The position numbers and the translations under genes are program-made. Below, piece by piece: positions 1-10,400 of a stretch of 64,000 nucleotides of DNA. Each line of letters starts with the position of its first letter. Positions within the stretch are counted from its first letter, which is position 1. Source of the DNA: Pseudodonghicola xiamenensis DSM 18339 (lineage in GTDB: Bacteria > Pseudomonadota > Alphaproteobacteria > Rhodobacterales > Rhodobacteraceae). The stretch spans positions 496,001 to 560,000 of the forward strand of contig NZ_AUBS01000001.1 in NCBI RefSeq assembly GCF_000429365.1, read 5' to 3'. The notes under the pieces were generated by a model. It had not been told where the DNA came from, did no database searches, and saw only the letters and a program-made list of their open reading frames with translations.

Positions 1-807
1 TTCGTTGGTGGACCCGGCGAGACCCAGATCGAGGCCGACCGTCGCGCCATCGACGAACAGCTTGTCCGGCTGCGCCGTCAGCTCGACAAGGTGGTCAAGA
101 CGCGCGAGCTGCACCGCAAGGCGCGGGCCAAGGTGCCTTATCCGATCGTCGCCCTCGTCGGTTATACCAACGCCGGCAAGTCGACGCTGTTCAACCGGCT
201 GACCGGGGCCGATGTGATGGCGAAGGACATGTTGTTCGCCACGCTCGACCCGACCATGCGGCGCGTTGTGTTGCCGGATGGGCCGGAGGTGATCCTATCC
301 GACACCGTGGGCTTCATCTCGGATCTGCCGACCGAACTGGTCGCCGCCTTCCGCGCCACGCTGGAAGAGGTGCTGGCCGCCGATCTGATCGTCCATGTCC
401 GCGACATCTCGCATGCGGGGACCGAGGAACAGGCCCGCGATGTGGAAACCATCCTCGCCTCGCTTGGGGTCGATGACAGCCGGGCGCAGATCGAGGTCTG
501 GAACAAGATCGACCTGCTGCCCGAAACCGACCATGACGCGATGATCGCCCGGGCAGTCCGTACCCCGGATGTCTTTGCCATCTCTGCCGTTACCGGCGAG
601 GGGCTGGATACCTTGCTGGAGGCGATCGCCGAAAAGCTGCAGGGCGTGCGGCACGAGGCGATCTTGGTCTTGCCCTTCTCGGAGGGGCGCAAGCGCGCTT
701 GGCTGTTCCAGCAGGACATCGTGACCGAGGAACGCCAGACCGAGGAAGGGTTCGAACTGACCGTGTTCTGGACCCCGAAACAAGAGGCACAATACGCCGC
801 GCTCTGA
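1..807 (+). CDS. hflX: GTPase HflX, C-terminal part (gene enters from the left edge)
   Basis: The frame is open from base 1, so only the last 268 codons are present. The visible protein begins inside the HflX signature GGPGETQIEADRR, continues through a charged helical linker, and then has a GTPase domain: G1 GYTNAGKS at about visible residue 54, G3 DTVGF and G4 NKID. A short C-terminal domain follows. HflX is a ribosome-associated GTPase that binds the 50S subunit and helps split or rescue stalled or heat-damaged ribosomes; in alphaproteobacteria the gene usually follows hfq, which would lie just outside the window. It converges on the acylase gene, with about 26 bp between the stops. Identification is secure; only the start is missing. 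Confidence 0.97.
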   Translation, partial: FVGGPGETQIEADRRAIDEQLVRLRRQLDKVVKTRELHRKARAKVPYPIVALVGYTNAGKSTLFNRLTGADVMAKDMLFATLDPTMRRVVLPDGPEVILSDTVGFISDLPTELVAAFRATLEEVLAADLIVHVRDISHAGTEEQARDVETILASLGVDDSRAQIEVWNKIDLLPETDHDAMIARAVRTPDVFAISAVTGEGLDTLLEAIAEKLQGVRHEAILVLPFSEGRKRAWLFQQDIVTEERQTEEGFELTVFWTPKQEAQYAAL

Positions 808-833
808 GGAGCGCGGCAGATTGCCTGATTTCC

Positions 834-3308
834 CTAATCTCTCGAGTCTTCCGGGATCAGATGGGTGATCCCCACCGCCGCGGCGCGGGCCAGATTCACG
901 TCCAACGACATCGGAATATATTCCCCCCGCCGCCAGAGCTGCGCCATGTCGTCGTAATAGCGCGACAGGAAATGCCCGGACTGGCCGGTCGAGATGATAA
1001 AGACCGAACTGTCCGGATCGGCCAGATCATAGACCCCGCGATAGCCGGCGCCATGCACGTTCAGGAAGGGATCGGGATCCTCGCCTGAGGTCCGCCCACG
1101 CTCCAGCGTGTTGTCGCCGCCGCTGGTCGATTGCCGGATATTGACGAAATAGCGCAGGATCGGCACCTCGCCCAGGGTTGGGTGATCGTGGGTTGCCTGA
1201 TGGGCGTCGCCCCAGCGCAGGCTTTCCAGCGTGGTGCCGTAATGTTCTCCGATCCAGACCAGCGCATCGTCCAGCGCCAGCCGTGCCATGTCGGTGCAGG
1301 TCTCCTTCGGTGCGCTCTGGCGCACATCGCACCAGATGCCGGCGCCGTCGATGTTGCGATACACCCGTTCGATGAACACCGGATCGACATGTTTGAACTC
1401 GGCGGCGAGCGGCCCCAATTCATCCTCGATCAGTCGTTTCTGCAGCGCGCGCAGCCAGGCAGCATAGATCAGCGGTTCCGGCATGTGTTCGTTCATCTCG
1501 CCGTTCCAGTCCGCAAGCATCTCGAGCGCGATCTGGCGTTGGCGTTCTGGGGTGCCTTTCGGGGCGGCCTCGCCGGTGAACCACAGATCGGCCCCGATCA
1601 GCGGCAGCAGCGACCGGGCGGTGAAGCTGACGGTATCGAGCTGCGCCTCGATAAAGCTTTCTCGGGTATGGACCTGACGCGCCTGCATCAGCCGGTCCCA
1701 GCGGTTGATTCGCTGGGTATCGCCCCAGAGGAATGAGACATGGTTGGGGAAGGGGCGGTCGAGAATCTTGTTGTTGGTATTGCCCAGGATGCCGCCCCTG
1801 GGGCTGACGAATTCGGGGTTGGCGGCATAGGGCAGACGGCCCTGCCAGCGGTTTTCGGCGCGCCAGCCCTGCGAGGGCATCCGGCCCTGGCTCTGGTGCC
1901 GGGGATCGCGGCGGGGCATCGCGCCCAAGGTCTTCATCGCGATGGTGTCGCGGTCGATCAGCATCAGGTTTTGCGATGGTGCGATGAATTTCTCGCCGGC
2001 GGCAATCGCCTGGTGCACGTCGGTCGATCGCATCAGCCCCATGGCTGCGGTCATGGTGGTATCGGCGGGATCGAGAGCGGTCCAGTTCAGCGCTGCGACA
2101 TGGCCCGGGGGGGTCACTGTCTCCAGCTTGTAATGGCTGCCGGGCAGCACCGGGCCGTTCTCGGTCCAGCGCAGCGTCAGGGTGATCGGCGGCGCGTCCT
2201 TGATCTGGATGATCGACGGGCGGCTCTTGAACCGCTTGTAACCTTCGGGGGTCAGATATTCCTCGGGGTCGGCGGGATTGAGCTTTTCGATCGAGACGTC
2301 CTGATCATCGAGATAGGAGGAGGTGATCCCCCAGCCCAATTGCCGGCTGCGCCCCGACAGTACGGCGGGAATGCCCGGGATGGTGGCGCCGATGACGCCG
2401 CCCGATTGCAATTCGATCCGGGCCAGATACCAGACCGAAGGCGCCGTAAAGCCCAGATGTGGATCATTGGCCAGGAGCGTCCCGCCCGAGGCGGATCGCG
2501 CCGGCGCCGCCGCCCAGGCGTTCGAGGCGCCGGCCATGTCATGCTTGGGGAAGGGAGATAGCGGATCGTCCGACATCGGTGTGCCCGCGGCATAGCGGGG
2601 CAGATCGGGGAAGAGAGAGGCATATTCCGGCAGCGCGGCAATACCGCTGCCGGGCGCATCGGGCATGATGTCCTTCAGCCGGTCGTCATTGTTCAGCATC
2701 AGAGAGGTGCGGGCGCGCAGCACCTCGTTTTCCAGATGGCCGCTCAGTTGCAGCGCCAGAAGCTTGATCAGTGCGATGGAATCCGCCGGCTGCCATGGCG
2801 CGACAGGGGTGTTGAACAGGAACATCTCGGGCGCGCCGCGCCCCAGTGCCTTGTCGTTGATCTCGGCCAGCCGCGCGTTGACGCCGGCGGCATAGGCCCT
2901 GAGCGCGGCCTTGGTATAATCGTCCTGTGCCTCGAAGGAGATCTGCGCCAGACGATAGAGGTCAAGCCGTCTGAGCAGCCGGTCGATCCTGAGCGTGCGG
3001 GCGCCGAAGACCTCGGACAGGCGGCCCTGAACGGTGCGCCGCAGGGTGGTCATCTGCCACAGCCGGTCCTGCGCGTGGGCATAGCCCAGGCCGAAGAAGA
3101 CATCCGGATCATCAGGGGCGAAGATATGCGGAACGTTGGCGTTGTCGCGGATGATCTCGACCGGGGCGGTCAGGCCTGCGACCTTTTCGGTCTGATTGTA
3201 ATCCGGCAGGGATTGGCTGGCCAGGAAATAGACCAGTCCGATGCCAAGAACCACCAATACGACCAGCCCTGCCGCGATCCGCAACAGCCAGCGAAAAACC
3301 TGTCCCAT
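834..3308 (-). CDS. Penicillin acylase family (S45) amidohydrolase, membrane-anchored
   Basis: An 824-residue Ntn-hydrolase precursor of the S45 family (penicillin G acylase, cephalosporin acylase and AHL acylase relatives). A single hydrophobic segment at residues about 9-32 should anchor it in the inner membrane or act as an uncleaved signal, with the enzyme in the periplasm. The motif GASNAWA places the probable N-terminal nucleophile serine of the beta chain at about residue 262, generated by autocleavage; the motif LGNTNNK further on contains the conserved Asn. The family cleaves amide-linked acyl groups, and the substrate (beta-lactam, acyl-homoserine lactone or other) cannot be told. 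I chose the ATG at 3308, which follows a GGGG stretch; a GTG at 3341 would add 11 polar residues without a better ribosome site. It appears to be monocistronic. Confidence 0.9.
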   Translation of the reverse strand: MGQVFRWLLRIAAGLVVLVVLGIGLVYFLASQSLPDYNQTEKVAGLTAPVEIIRDNANVPHIFAPDDPDVFFGLGYAHAQDRLWQMTTLRRTVQGRLSEVFGARTLRIDRLLRRLDLYRLAQISFEAQDDYTKAALRAYAAGVNARLAEINDKALGRGAPEMFLFNTPVAPWQPADSIALIKLLALQLSGHLENEVLRARTSLMLNNDDRLKDIMPDAPGSGIAALPEYASLFPDLPRYAAGTPMSDDPLSPFPKHDMAGASNAWAAAPARSASGGTLLANDPHLGFTAPSVWYLARIELQSGGVIGATIPGIPAVLSGRSRQLGWGITSSYLDDQDVSIEKLNPADPEEYLTPEGYKRFKSRPSIIQIKDAPPITLTLRWTENGPVLPGSHYKLETVTPPGHVAALNWTALDPADTTMTAAMGLMRSTDVHQAIAAGEKFIAPSQNLMLIDRDTIAMKTLGAMPRRDPRHQSQGRMPSQGWRAENRWQGRLPYAANPEFVSPRGGILGNTNNKILDRPFPNHVSFLWGDTQRINRWDRLMQARQVHTRESFIEAQLDTVSFTARSLLPLIGADLWFTGEAAPKGTPERQRQIALEMLADWNGEMNEHMPEPLIYAAWLRALQKRLIEDELGPLAAEFKHVDPVFIERVYRNIDGAGIWCDVRQSAPKETCTDMARLALDDALVWIGEHYGTTLESLRWGDAHQATHDHPTLGEVPILRYFVNIRQSTSGGDNTLERGRTSGEDPDPFLNVHGAGYRGVYDLADPDSSVFIISTGQSGHFLSRYYDDMAQLWRRGEYIPMSLDVNLARAAAVGITHLIPEDSRD

Positions 3309-3442
3309 CAATGTCCCCGCGTCCTGCCCCTGTGCCGACACGCGGCTGGCCCCGTGTCCCGTTTTGCGCTGCCCCGCGCGGATGTCAGATTAGGCGATCC
3401 GTCGCCGCAGGGAAAGCCGCCCGCTCCATGGCGGGCGCCGGG

Positions 3443-4018
3443 TCAGGGGATGATCCGGGTGTATTTCATGCCTTTGAGCGTCGCACCGACCAGCAGCCCG
3501 GCCTGTCCGAAGACTGCGGCCAGGATTGGCGAGCGCAGGGTATTGGTATCGGTCGAGACCGAGTCGCCCTCGTCGCGGAAGACATAGGCCATGTCGGCGC
3601 CGGCGGCCCAGCCCGAGGAGCGGCGGAATTCGGCCAGCGCATCCTCGGTCATGAAAAACAGAACATGGGCATATTGCTGCGCCCCGATCTGCAGACCGGC
3701 GGTGCCCTTGACCGCGGAATAGTAATCCACCGTCACCCCGTTCACCCTGAGTGCGCCACGGCCATAGCCGCCGCCCAGAACGAAACCGCCCTCGGTCATC
3801 AGCGGCATGACCAGCATGCCGGTCGATTTCTCGGCCAGGGTGACGGTATTGGGATAGAGGGTGTACATCTTGTTCAGCGTGGCATCGACGCGGGCGTCAA
3901 TCTTGGCAGCCCTGTTGGACCCGACGCCATTGCCGCAAGCGGCTGTCGCGCCCATGGCGGCGAGCGCGGTCAGGGTGAAACCACGCCGGGTGAGGCGGGG
4001 GGAAGCTGTATTGTCCAT
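3443..4018 (-). CDS. SYLF/YSC84-domain lipoprotein
   Basis: A 191-residue protein with a twin-arginine-like N-terminus (LTRRGFTLTALAAM) and a lipobox-like AACG at about residues 26-29, which suggests export and lipidation at the periplasmic face. The rest matches the SYLF (Ysc84) lipid-binding domain, with the typical glycine-rich core GGFVLGGGYGRGAL and a C-terminal stretch running to the final IIP. SYLF proteins bind membranes; their role in bacteria is poorly defined. The ATG at 4018 puts the RR motif close to the N-terminus; an in-frame start at 4066 would add 16 charged residues before the signal and is less likely. The gene stands alone between the acylase and the RTX protease, all on the minus strand. 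Confidence 0.85.
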   Translation of the reverse strand: MDNTASPRLTRRGFTLTALAAMGATAACGNGVGSNRAAKIDARVDATLNKMYTLYPNTVTLAEKSTGMLVMPLMTEGGFVLGGGYGRGALRVNGVTVDYYSAVKGTAGLQIGAQQYAHVLFFMTEDALAEFRRSSGWAAGADMAYVFRDEGDSVSTDTNTLRSPILAAVFGQAGLLVGATLKGMKYTRIIP

Positions 4019-4175
4019 TATGTGCCTGTCTCTGTCGCTTGTTTGTTGCCGCTCGTCACGGCTCAACCCGGTTTTCCGGTATTGCTCAATGTTATAAGGC
4101 GAATGGCCGGCTGTGTCACCCGCGATGCGCCCCCCGGTGGCGGGTTCTTGCCCCCGGCAGCCGGGGCACGACCGC

Positions 4176-5750
4176 TCAGAACAGGAAATCGTCGGTTGTC
4201 AGCGTTGCGACATCGCGTAGCAACAGGCTGAAATCTGCGGTTCCGTTGCCATCGACATCCGCCAGAACCCGTAAGTCGCCCCCCGTCAACGCGCGGACGG
4301 CGATGGCTGCGCCCTCGCCGGGCAGCGCCCCGTCGAGATGGAGCTCCACCGGGCCAGTGAACAGATCGCGCAGGTCGATCCTGTCTTCGCCGGCGGCGAA
4401 GTCGCGGATCACATCGGCCTTGCCGCCGCGGGCGCTGTCGCCGCTGGCGGTGAACCGGAACACATCGTTGCCGGCCCCACCCCAGAGCACATCACGCCCG
4501 CCGTTGCCGATGATCACATCGTTGCCGGCGCCGCCTTTCAGCAGATCCTGCCCCAAACCGCCCTGCAACCGGTCCCTGCCGGCGCCGCCCAGCAGCCTGT
4601 CGGTGCCGGATTGTCCCAATAACGTGTCACGTCCGGCGCCGCCGAGCAGATCGTCCTGGCCGGCGCCGCCCAGCAGCCGGTCGTGCCCGGCGCCGCCCTC
4701 CAACCGATTGTCGGCCCGGTTCCCGGTGATCCGGTCGTCGCCGCTGCCGCCCAGCGCGTTTTCGATCAGCGAGCGCGGGTCATCTTCGAAGAGAAGCGCG
4801 TTGAAGATATTGCCGCGCGCCGCATGCCCGTCTCCCAGCCCGGCGAGCTGGGCCCGGCTGAACACCGAATGGCCGCCGGGGCTGAGGTCGATCTCCAGAC
4901 CGATGACATATGCGCTCAGGTCATATGTATCCAGGCCGCCGCCGTCCCAGAGGGTGGCAAAGATCCGATTGTCGCCGGGCGCGATGGCCACCGCGCCGTC
5001 GATCAGCGTGTCGCCGCTGTCGGGGGTCCAGCTATAGGTGGTGTCGCCGCTATTGGTGCTGTAATCGGCGCCATAGAGATGTTGCAGCGCCGCGATATCC
5101 AGCATCATCCAGCTTTGTGCATAGCCGTAGGTTTCGTTGTAATACCCGGCGGTGGACGAGGCGCCGACATAGGCGCGATAGGTCATCACCGAAAACTCCA
5201 TCGTGTCCCAGTCGTAGGGCAGCGCATCGAAGGCTCCGCTGGCCTCATGGCCGTGGGACAGGCCCAGGCCGTGACCGATCTCGTGAATGACGGTGAGCCA
5301 GGCGTAATTTCCCGCCTCGGGACTGGTGTAATCGCCAGCCCCGCCGATCGAGAACCAGACATCGCCGCCGGTCGCGTCGGGGTAGGGATAATAGCTCCAG
5401 GCGGTGCCATAGTTGAACGGGTCGGCGGTGGTCTGCGCCAGCCGGATCGTGGCCTGCGCATCGGTCGTGGGCGTGACTGACAGGGCGGTGAAACCTGCCA
5501 GCGAAAACCCGTCCGCGGCCGTGCCATCGGCGGCCAGTGCAAAGGCCGCTGCAGTTGCCATCGCCTCGGTCACGGGCTGAAAGCCGGCCGGCTCTCCCGC
5601 GCCGCCATCATAATCGCCATAGTCCAAGGCGCTCGATGGCAGGCTGAAGGTGATTTCGTCGTCCCCCCAGACGGTTTCCTGCAACAGGCCGTCAATCCGG
5701 CGATCACCCGATGACCGAGTGGTGGTGAGAGAGGTGGTCAGACCGCTCAT
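4176..5750 (-). CDS. Serralysin-like M10 zinc metalloprotease with RTX repeats
   Basis: A 524-residue protein. The catalytic domain carries the zinc motif HEIGHGLGLSH (His156, Glu157, His160, His166) and a Met-turn SVMTY around Met189, both diagnostic of the M10 metzincins. Residues about 335-430 are nonapeptide repeats of the type GGAGxDxLxG, which fold into a calcium-binding beta-roll, followed by a C-terminal serralysin-type domain ending in DDFLF. There is no N-terminal signal peptide, which fits type I secretion through a C-terminal signal. No ABC exporter, membrane-fusion protein or TolC homologue is nearby, so the exporter must be encoded elsewhere. The likely role is an extracellular protease. 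I see no inhibitor gene beside it. Confidence 0.93.
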   Translation of the reverse strand: MSGLTTSLTTTRSSGDRRIDGLLQETVWGDDEITFSLPSSALDYGDYDGGAGEPAGFQPVTEAMATAAAFALAADGTAADGFSLAGFTALSVTPTTDAQATIRLAQTTADPFNYGTAWSYYPYPDATGGDVWFSIGGAGDYTSPEAGNYAWLTVIHEIGHGLGLSHGHEASGAFDALPYDWDTMEFSVMTYRAYVGASSTAGYYNETYGYAQSWMMLDIAALQHLYGADYSTNSGDTTYSWTPDSGDTLIDGAVAIAPGDNRIFATLWDGGGLDTYDLSAYVIGLEIDLSPGGHSVFSRAQLAGLGDGHAARGNIFNALLFEDDPRSLIENALGGSGDDRITGNRADNRLEGGAGHDRLLGGAGQDDLLGGAGRDTLLGQSGTDRLLGGAGRDRLQGGLGQDLLKGGAGNDVIIGNGGRDVLWGGAGNDVFRFTASGDSARGGKADVIRDFAAGEDRIDLRDLFTGPVELHLDGALPGEGAAIAVRALTGGDLRVLADVDGNGTADFSLLLRDVATLTTDDFLF

Positions 5751-5817
5751 TCAAGGGCTCCTCGTGACATGGAAGCGCGGCGACCCCGACCGGGGCGCCA
5801 CCTCTGCCGGCAATGTC

Positions 5818-6816
5818 TCAGTCGTTCAGCAGCCGGGCGACGGCGGGAGCGAAATAGGTCAGCACCCCATCGCAGCCGGCACGTTTGAAGCACAGCAGGC
5901 TTTCCAGCATGATCTTTTCGCCGTCGATCCAGCCGTTCTGCGCCGCGGCCTGGATCATCGCGTATTCGCCTGACACCTGATAGGCGAAGGTCGGGACACC
6001 GAACATGTCCTTGGCGCGACGACAGATGTCCAGATAGGGCTGGCCGGGCTTGATCATCACCATGTCGGCGCCCTCGTTCAGGTCGCGCTGGATCAGCCGC
6101 ATCGCCTCGTCCGAATTGCCCGGATCCATCTGATAGGTCTTCTTGTCCCCGGTCAGCGCGCCCGAGGCGCCGACCGCGTCGCGGAACGGGCCGTAATAGG
6201 AACTGGCGTATTTCGCCGAATAGGACAGGATCATCACCTTCTGATGGCCTTCGGCTTCGAGCGCGTCGCGCATCGCCTTGATGCGCCCGTCCATCATGTC
6301 GGACGGGCCGATGATATCGGCACCGGCCTCGGCCTGGGCCAGGGTCATCTTTACCAGCGCCTCGACCGTGCGGTCGTTCACGATCTCACCATTCTCGACG
6401 AAACCGTCGTGGCCGTTGATGTTATAGGGATCGAGCGCCACATCGGTCATCACCGCCATCTCGGGCGCTGCCTCCTTGATCGCGCGAATGGCGCGATTGC
6501 ACAGGTTGTCGGGGTTCCAGGCCTCGGCGCAATCCTCGGTCTTCAGGCTCGGGTCGGTATAGGGGAAAAGGCAGATGGCGGGCACGCCGAGCTCCCAAGC
6601 CTCTTTCGCAGCCTTGGCGATCAGATCGACGCTGCGCCGCATCACCCCGGGCATCGAGGGCACCGGCTCTTCGATATTGACGCCGTCGCGCACGAAGACC
6701 GGCCAGATCAGATCGTCGGGCGTCAGGGTGTTCTCGCGAACCAGCGCGCGGATCGCGGGGGTCTGCCGGACGCGGCGGGGCCGGGCGGCGGGAAAGGGGG
6801 CGATGGTCGGTTTCAT
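5818..6816 (-). CDS. hemB: Delta-aminolevulinic acid dehydratase (porphobilinogen synthase)
   Basis: A 332-residue cytoplasmic enzyme that condenses two 5-aminolevulinates into porphobilinogen, the second step of haem, chlorophyll and cobalamin synthesis in this lineage. The Schiff-base lysines are in SYSAKYASS and MIKPGQPYLD. The metal-site region reads DVALDPYNINGHDG: the cysteines of zinc enzymes are replaced by Ala and Asp, so this is the magnesium-type HemB common in alphaproteobacteria and pseudomonads. The ATG at 6816 is preceded by AAGGAGT at good spacing, and an in-frame ATG 17 codons upstream has no such site. It is divergent from the membrane protein at 6935. Confidence 0.97.
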   Translation of the reverse strand: MKPTIAPFPAARPRRVRQTPAIRALVRENTLTPDDLIWPVFVRDGVNIEEPVPSMPGVMRRSVDLIAKAAKEAWELGVPAICLFPYTDPSLKTEDCAEAWNPDNLCNRAIRAIKEAAPEMAVMTDVALDPYNINGHDGFVENGEIVNDRTVEALVKMTLAQAEAGADIIGPSDMMDGRIKAMRDALEAEGHQKVMILSYSAKYASSYYGPFRDAVGASGALTGDKKTYQMDPGNSDEAMRLIQRDLNEGADMVMIKPGQPYLDICRRAKDMFGVPTFAYQVSGEYAMIQAAAQNGWIDGEKIMLESLLCFKRAGCDGVLTYFAPAVARLLND

Positions 6817-6934
6817 GGCGCGGACTCCTTGAACAATCGTCCATTGGGTGGCATGGAAAACCACCATTCATCAAGAGTATCTGTTACCGCACCCATTCGG
6901 GCAATGCGGTCACAAGTGGAAAAGGGCGCGGCGA

Positions 6935-7459
6935 GTGGACTTGTACACCACGGTTTTCGAGATGATCGACATGCGGTCTTTCTCGAACCTCTGGTACTGG
7001 ATCGCCTTGGCGGTGGCCTGGTCCTCGGCCAGCCATTGGGTGCTGGGCGTGCCCTATGACATGGTGTTGCGGGCGCGGCGCCTGGGCGGGCAGGCCGAAC
7101 GCGATCTTGAGGATATGGTCCGGATCAATGTGAACCGTCTGCTCTATATCGTGCGGGTGTCCGGCGCCTGGGGGATGGGGATCGCCTGTTTCCTGTTGAC
7201 CGTTCTGGCGCTGAGCGGTTTCGTTTATCGGCTGGAATTCGCCCAATCTCTGTTCCTTCTGGGCTTTCCGATGTCGTTGGTGGGGCTGCTCAACAGCGCG
7301 ACCGCCCATCAGATCGAGCGGGAACGCCCCTCCGGAGAGCTGTTGCGCAAGCGACTGATGCGCTGCCGGACCTATACCCAGATGATCGGCATGGCCTCGA
7401 TTTTCGTCACCGCACTCTGGGGCATGTATCAAAACCTGTCGCTGGGCGTCCTGGGCTGA
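6935..7459 (+). CDS. Conserved membrane protein (family often labelled 'component of SufBCD complex')
   Basis: About 174 residues with an IDMRSFSNLWYWIALAV opening and four hydrophobic segments (about residues 16-35, 68-90, 96-115 and 150-168), so an integral membrane protein. From memory, close homologues in Rhodobacteraceae are auto-annotated 'component of SufBCD complex'; nothing in the sequence shows an iron-sulfur role and no suf gene is near, so I treat that name as unproven. The GTG at 6935 places the conserved DLYxTVFExIDMRS start at the N-terminus. An ATG at 6848 would add a polar stretch overlapping the hemB promoter region, and an ATG at 6962 would remove conserved residues. It ends 23 bp before mfd and may be co-transcribed with it. 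Confidence 0.65.
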   Translation: MDLYTTVFEMIDMRSFSNLWYWIALAVAWSSASHWVLGVPYDMVLRARRLGGQAERDLEDMVRINVNRLLYIVRVSGAWGMGIACFLLTVLALSGFVYRLEFAQSLFLLGFPMSLVGLLNSATAHQIERERPSGELLRKRLMRCRTYTQMIGMASIFVTALWGMYQNLSLGVLG

Positions 7460-7482
7460 GCAACGGGCGAAAGGTAGAATAG

Positions 7483-10400
7483 ATGACCGAAGCCAGCCAT
7501 ATCACCGTCGGCGGTGCCCCCGAAGGGTTTGACGCCCAGCTGATCCTGAACGAGATCGCGAAGACCGGCGCGCCGGTGCTGCATATCGCCCGCGACGACA
7601 AGCGGATGGAGGCGATGCGCGCGGCGCTCGCCTTCCTGGCCCCCGACATGCCGGTGATCACCTTCCCGGGCTGGGATTGCCTGCCCTATGACCGGGTGTC
7701 GCCCAATGCCAACATCTCGGCGGCGCGGATGGCGACCTTGGCGGCGCTGGTGCATCAGATGCCGGCCCAATTCGTGCTGTTGACCACGCTGAACGCCGCG
7801 ACCCAACGCATCCCCGCGCGCGATGTACTGCGCGAGGCGGCCTTTTCGGCTCGGGTCGGTCAGCGGGTGGACGAGGTGCAGCTGCGCAATTTCCTGGTTC
7901 GCATGGGGTTCGTACAAAGCCCCACGGTGATGGAGCCGGGCGATTATGCGGTGCGTGGTGGTATCATCGACATCTATCCGCCGGGGGATGCGGGACCAGT
8001 GCGATTGGATTTCTTCGGCGATGTGCTCGATGGCGCGCGCGGCTTCGATCCGGCGACGCAGCGAACCACCGAAAAGCTCGATCTGGTGGAGCTGGCCCCG
8101 GTCTCCGAGGTGATCCTGGACGAACCGGCGGTCACCCGGTTCCGCCAGAACTATAGGTTGGAATTCGGCGCTGCCGGCACCGACGATCCGCTCTATGAGG
8201 CGGTGAGCGCCGGGCGCAAGTATCAGGGGATCGAACATTGGTTGCCGTTCTTCCACGATCGGCTGGAAACGCTGTTCGACTATCTGCCGGGCGCCACTAT
8301 CACGCTGGACGATCAGGTCACCCCGGCGCGACTGTCGCGCTGGGACAGTATCGCCGATCAATATGAGACGCGACGGCTGGCAATGGCATCGAAATCGCGG
8401 ATCGACACTGTCTATAAGCCGGTGCCGCCGGGGCTGTTGTTCCTTGACGATGCCATGTGGGAGGCGGAAATCTCCGGTCGCAGGGTGTTGCAGTTCCATC
8501 CGCTGCCGCAGCCGACAGGCCCCGGGGTGATTGATGCGGGCGGTCGCATCGGGCGTAATTTTGCCCCTGAAAGACAGCAGGAAAACCTAAGTCTTTTCGG
8601 TGTATTAGCCTCTCATATCAAGGCAAAGCTTCAGAAGGGGCCAGTGCTGGTGGCCTCTTATTCCGAGGGCGCGCGCGAACGGCTTTCCGGGCTGATCGAG
8701 GACGAGGGCCTGGCTGAGACCATCGCCATTCCCAACGGGACCCGGATCGGCAAACATGGGCTCTATCTTGCGGTCTGGGCTCTGGAGGCCGGCTTCGAGA
8801 CCGGTGCTCTTACCGTCATCGCCGAGCAGGATGTTCTGGGCGACCGGTTGATCCGGGCCCCCAAGAAACGCCGCAAGGCCGAAAATTTCCTGACCGAGGC
8901 GCAATCGCTCAGCCCGGGCGACCTGGTGGTGCATGTCGATCACGGCATTGGCCGCTATCACGGGCTCGAGGTGATCACCGCCGCCGGCGCCGCACATGAA
9001 TGCCTTCTGCTGGAATATGCAGAAGGATCAAGGCTGTACCTGCCGGTCGAGAATATAGAACTGCTATCGCGCTATGGCCATGAAGCGGGGCTTTTGGACA
9101 AGCTCGGCGGTGGCGCCTGGCAGGCCAAGAAGGCCAAGCTCAAGGAACGTATCCGCGAGATGGCCGACCGGCTGATCCGGGTCGCTGCCGAACGGGCGCT
9201 GCGCAAGGCGCCGGTGCTGGAGCCAGAGCATCACGCCTGGGAGGCCTTCTGCGCCCGGTTCCCCTATCAGGAGACCGACGATCAGCTGCATGCGATTTCC
9301 GATGTGCTGGGCGATCTCGACAGTGGCCAGCCGATGGACCGGCTGATCTGCGGCGACGTCGGCTTCGGCAAGACCGAAGTGGCGATGCGTGCCGCCTTCG
9401 TCGCCGCCATGTCTGGGGTGCAGGTGGCGGTCATTGCCCCGACCACCCTATTGGCGCGCCAGCATTTTGCCAGTTTTTCCGAAAGGTTCCGTGGATTTCC
9501 TGTTGCAGTGCATCAACTGTCACGCTTCGTGTCCAGCGCTGAGGCGGCGAAAACCCGCGATGGGCTGGCCAAGGGGACGGTGGATATCGTTGTTGGCACC
9601 CATGCGCTTTTGGCCAAGGGCATCCGGTTCAATAACCTCGGCCTGTTGATCATTGACGAAGAACAACATTTCGGCGTTTCGCATAAGGAGCGGCTGAAAC
9701 AGCTCCGCTCCGACATCCACGTGCTGACGCTGACTGCCACGCCGATCCCGCGCACGCTGCAATTGTCACTGTCGGGCGTGCGGGATCTGTCGATCATCGG
9801 CACGCCCCCAGTCGACCGTCTGGCGATCCGCACCTATGTGTCGGAATTCGATGCCGTCACCATCCGCGAGGCGCTGCTGCGTGAACATTATCGTGGCGGT
9901 CAGAGCTTTTATGTGGTGCCGCGGCTCTCCGATCTGGCCGAGGTCGAGGCCTTCCTGCGCGATCAGGTGCCCGAGGTGACCTATATCACCGCCCATGGCC
10001 AGATGGCTGCCGGAGAGCTCGACGAGCGGATGAACGCCTTTTACGATGGCAAATACGATGTGCTGCTGGCCACCACCATCGTGGAAAGCGGGCTCGACAT
10101 CCCCACCGCCAACACGATGATCGTTCATCGCGCCGACATGTTCGGCCTGGCGCAGCTCTATCAGATCCGCGGTCGGGTCGGGCGGTCAAAGACCCGTGCC
10201 TATGCTTATCTAACGACGAAACCACGCACTAGACTGACCGCCACGGCGGAAAAACGGCTGCGCGTGCTGGGCAGCCTCGATACATTGGGCGCAGGCTTCA
10301 CCCTGGCCAGTCAGGATCTCGATATCCGCGGCGCCGGCAATCTCTTGGGCGAGGAGCAATCGGGCCAGATGCGCGACGTGGGCTACGAGCTTTACCAGCA

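Noticed and set aside
834..3308. Quorum-quenching AHL acylase as a firm call
   Set aside because: The family includes AHL, penicillin and cephalosporin acylases and I cannot separate them by eye, so only the family is named.
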